Made by a program: the position numbers and the translations under genes. A DNA stretch of 7,951 bases, from NCBI GenBank assembly GCA_025464695.1, contig JAODNQ010000018.1:1-7951 (forward strand), given 5' to 3'. Position 1 is the stretch's first letter; each line of letters begins with the position of its first letter. Below, one piece after another: positions 5,076 to 7,951 of the stretch. The DNA comes from Frankiales bacterium (GTDB lineage Bacteria; Actinomycetota; Actinomycetes; Mycobacteriales; SCTD01). Under the pieces are notes generated by a model. That model searched no databases. It was not told where the DNA came from and saw only the letters and a list, made by a program, of their open reading frames with translations.

Positions 5076-7211
5076 GTGCGCCGTCCCGTCCCCCGCCGCG
5101 TCCCCGTCCTCGCCGCCGTCCTGGCCGGACTGCTCGCGGCTCCCCTGCTGCCTGCCGCCGCCGCGACCGCCGCGGCCGACGGCGGCTGGCAGCTCGTCGG
5201 ACCTCCGGCGCCGTCGTCGGGCGGGGTCGTGGCCCGCACGGCCGCCGAGGCGCCGTCGTCGTTCGCGGTGATCTTCGAGGGGATCGACCCCGAGGCCCAG
5301 GCCGCGGTCCTGCGCGCCACGGCCACGCTCGGCGCGTCCCTGGCGAGCGCGGTACCGGTGACGGTGCGCGTCACGCGAGGCAGCCTGCCGGCGGGCGCCC
5401 TCGGAGCGGGCACCCCGGGCCTGTTCGCCGCCCGCGACGCCGACGGCTCCTACGACCCGACCGACACGCTGTACCCGATCGGCCTCGCCAACGCCCTGGC
5501 CGGCAAGGACCTCGACCCGGGCGGGGCCGACGTCCAGCTGGTGCTGAGCGACACCGCGCCGTTCTGGACCGGCGAGACGCGTCCCCCGGCCGACCGCTAC
5601 GACCTCACCAGCGTCGCCCTGCACGAGCTGCTGCACGGGCTCGGCCTCACCGCCTCGCTGCGCGTCGAGGGCGGCGTCGGCACGTGGGGCGACCCCGCCG
5701 ACCCCGTCGGTCCGACCCCGGTCGTCTTCGACCGCTTCGTCGTCAACGCGACCTCCCCCGACGCCGTCGTCAGCAGCGCCGTCCTGCGGCGGCCCATCCG
5801 GACCCGCGACCTCGCCGACGCCCTCACCGCGCCCGTCTACTGGGACGGTCCGCAGGCGCGGGCCGCGCTGGGCGGACGGCGGCCCCGGCTGGAGTCGGGC
5901 GCGTCGTTCCTGCTCGGCACCAGCCTCGTGCACCTGCCGGAGTCCGAGGCACCGGCGGGGACGCCGAACGCCGTCCTGAGCCCGGTCCTCGGGCTGGGCG
6001 AGACCACCCGTCTGCTCGGGCCCGTGGTGCTCGGCATGCTCGCCGACACCGGCTGGGCCGTGCCCGCGCTGCCCGGGTCGCGCTACACCCCGGTCGACCC
6101 GCGCCGGCTGCTCGACACCCGCAGCGGCTTGGGGCAGGGCGGCGTGAAGCGGACGCTCGGGCCGGGGCGCGTGCTCGACCTCCAGGTCGCGGGCGGCGCG
6201 ACGGGCGTCCCGCTCGGCGCCACCGCCGTCGTCCTCAACGTCACGGGCGTCGCGCCCAGCGCCTCGACCGACGTGCGGGTCTACCCGACCCCGCGCACCG
6301 CCGAGACCGTGCCGGAGGTCAGCACCCTCAACCTCGTCCGCGGCCGCACCCGGGCGAACCTGGTGACCGTCCCCGTCGGCCTCGACGGCAGGGTCCGGCT
6401 GCGCAACAGCTCCGGCACGGTCTCCCTGCTCGCCGACCTGCAGGGCTTCTACGCCGCGGACGGCGCGAGCCTGTTCCACCCGGTCGCCCCGGTGCGCCTG
6501 CTCGACACCCGGAGCACCCGGCTGCGCACGCTCGGGCCGGGGCAGGTGCTCGACCTGCAGGTGGCCGGCGAGCGAGGGGTCCCGGCGGGCGCGCAGGCCG
6601 TCGTGCTCGGGCTGACCGGCGTCGGCGCGAGCCTCCCGACCGACCTGCGCGCCTACCCGACGCCGGCCTCCGGCAGCCCCGTGCCGGTGGTGAGCAACGT
6701 CAACCTGCGGCCCGGCGGCCCGGTGGCGGCGAGCGCCGTCGTCCGGGTCGGCAGCAGCGGCCGGGTCCGCTTCCGCAACGCCGCGGGGGCGGTCGCGCTG
6801 CTGGTCGACCTGCAGGGCTGGTTCGACGCGGCCTCGCCCGGCGGCCTGTCGTTCCGGCCGGTGCGACCCCAGCGCGTGCTCGACACGCGCACACTCAGCA
6901 CGCCGCGGCTCGGCGCAGGGCAGGTCCTCGACGTCGCCCTGTCCGGCCGGGCCGGCGTCCCCGGCACCGCGCAGGCCGTCGTCCTGAACCTCACCGGGAT
7001 CGGCGCGACCCGCAGCACCGACCTGCGGGCGTACCCCAGCCCGACCGGCACCGCGCTCGTCCCGACCGTCAGCACCCTGAACCTGACCGCCGGGCAGACG
7101 GCAGCGAACGCCGCGGTCGTCGCGACCGGCAGCCTCGGCCGCGTGCGGGTCCGGAACCAGTCGGGCGGCGTGGGCGTGGCCGTCGACGTCGCCGGGTGGT
7201 TCGCCCCCTAG
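5076..7211 (+). CDS. Exported zinc-metalloprotease-like protein with three C-terminal repeats
   Basis: A 711-residue protein, likely exported. Residues 1-34 form a signal peptide: basic RRPVPRR, a hydrophobic core about 9-26, and an Ala-rich end with cleavage likely after A30 or A34. The RR pair at 7-8 leaves Tat export possible. Residues about 37-330 resemble secreted metalloprotease-like proteins: HELLHGLG at 183-190 gives H183, E184 and H187 of an HExxHxxG zinc site. Further family-like blocks are FDRF (218-221), SLVHL (283-287), GTPNAVLSP (295-303) and GMLADTGW (320-327). The canonical metzincin third ligand is missing (Ala at that place); H286 is a candidate instead. Three repeats (337-460, 467-585, 593-711) follow, each beginning near PxRxLDTR. 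No transmembrane anchor or sortase signal follows the last repeat, so release or non-covalent wall attachment is likely. Substrate unknown. It converges on ilvC across a hairpin. Confidence 0.85.
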   Translation: MRRPVPRRVPVLAAVLAGLLAAPLLPAAAATAAADGGWQLVGPPAPSSGGVVARTAAEAPSSFAVIFEGIDPEAQAAVLRATATLGASLASAVPVTVRVTRGSLPAGALGAGTPGLFAARDADGSYDPTDTLYPIGLANALAGKDLDPGGADVQLVLSDTAPFWTGETRPPADRYDLTSVALHELLHGLGLTASLRVEGGVGTWGDPADPVGPTPVVFDRFVVNATSPDAVVSSAVLRRPIRTRDLADALTAPVYWDGPQARAALGGRRPRLESGASFLLGTSLVHLPESEAPAGTPNAVLSPVLGLGETTRLLGPVVLGMLADTGWAVPALPGSRYTPVDPRRLLDTRSGLGQGGVKRTLGPGRVLDLQVAGGATGVPLGATAVVLNVTGVAPSASTDVRVYPTPRTAETVPEVSTLNLVRGRTRANLVTVPVGLDGRVRLRNSSGTVSLLADLQGFYAADGASLFHPVAPVRLLDTRSTRLRTLGPGQVLDLQVAGERGVPAGAQAVVLGLTGVGASLPTDLRAYPTPASGSPVPVVSNVNLRPGGPVAASAVVRVGSSGRVRFRNAAGAVALLVDLQGWFDAASPGGLSFRPVRPQRVLDTRTLSTPRLGAGQVLDVALSGRAGVPGTAQAVVLNLTGIGATRSTDLRAYPSPTGTALVPTVSTLNLTAGQTAANAAVVATGSLGRVRVRNQSGGVGVAVDVAGWFAP
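6084..7208 (+). repeat. Three tandem repeats of about 120 codons within the exported protein
   Basis: The units are 6084-6455, 6474-6830 and 6852-7208. Each opens with an aromatic residue, then a P-x-R-x-LDTR block, and continues with a LGxGxVLD stretch, a GVPxxAxAVVLxLTG strand pair, a STDLRAYPxP-like segment, a VSxLNL block, a GRVRxRN turn, and a closing (V/A)DLQGF/W or VDVAGW block. This is the beta-rich repeat common in secreted actinobacterial proteins. Units 1 and 2 still share a 16-base identical run (6153-6168 and 6528-6543), so they may derive from a more recent duplication than unit 3. The repeat's role (surface or carbohydrate binding) is not established from sequence. Confidence 0.85.
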
Positions 7212-7325
7212 CTCGGCTGGGTCGCGGGCCTGACCTGGGCTCGAGACCGACCTCGACGTCGCGACACGCCGGCCTGTCCCGCAGCAACCACCGCCTCGCC
7301 GCGGGCGGGGACGGGTCGAGACGGA

Positions 7326-7384
7326 AGGGGCGGGGCTCCCGGAAGGCGCATCAGCGAAGCAGCGCCGGAGGGAGCCCCGCCCCT
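7326..7384. terminator. Bidirectional hairpin terminator between convergent genes
   Basis: A perfect 15-bp stem is seen: 7326-7340 (AGGGGCGGGGCTCCC) pairs with 7370-7384. After a small internal loop, GGCGC (7345-7349) pairs with GCGCC (7362-7366), leaving a 12-base loop. It lies 115 bases after the exported-protein stop and 15 bases after the ilvC stop, so it is placed to stop transcription from both sides. No T-run follows on either strand, as is common in high-GC actinobacteria. The remaining spacer (7212-7325) shows no gene or other clear element. Confidence 0.85.
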
Positions 7385-7399
7385 GGAGGCGGTGGCGAG

Positions 7400-7951
<552 letters not shown>

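Noticed and set aside
3332..5413. N-terminal extension of the hydrolase frame across serA (total 992 residues)
   Set aside because: The frame stays open by composition only. Hydrolase similarity begins just after the GTG at 3331, and serA fills the rest in another frame.

Overview
The window is very GC-rich, with G or C at nearly every third codon position, GTG starts and close gene packing. This, together with an ilvC/serA neighbourhood and secreted proteins built from the 'PxRxLDTR' repeat, points to a high-GC actinomycete (Actinomycetota). Something near Kineosporiales or a related order is possible, but the sequence alone does not fix the genus.

Layout, left to right. Positions 1-167 hold a strong hairpin (46-85) and no gene I can support. 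Next, on the + strand (168-2462), is a 764-residue cyclic-di-GMP protein with the order EAL - GAF - GAF - GGDEF. It converges on and overlaps by 28 bp an alpha/beta hydrolase on the - strand (2435-3331). That hydrolase follows serA (3-phosphoglycerate dehydrogenase, - strand, about 3328-4965) with a 4-base GTGA stop/start overlap, so the two look like one transcription unit. Across a short divergent spacer, a + strand gene (5076-7211) encodes an exported protein with an HExxHxxG zinc-protease-like domain and three tandem repeats of about 120 residues. It converges on ilvC (ketol-acid reductoisomerase, - strand, C-terminal part only, cut by the window end). A 15-bp perfect-stem hairpin between them probably terminates both genes.

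How the genes fit together. ilvC and serA are amino-acid biosynthesis genes (branched chain and serine) that lie near each other on the same strand in many actinobacteria. Here the divergently oriented exported-protein gene sits between them, so serA cannot simply be read through from ilvC. The hydrolase is probably co-expressed with serA, but nothing in its sequence ties it to serine synthesis. The c-di-GMP gene has its own start and no clear functional link to the others.

I see no tRNA, rRNA, CRISPR array, insertion sequence or phage gene. The points most worth a second look are the reversed domain order and missing inhibition site of the c-di-GMP protein, and the atypical zinc motif of the repeat-bearing exported protein.
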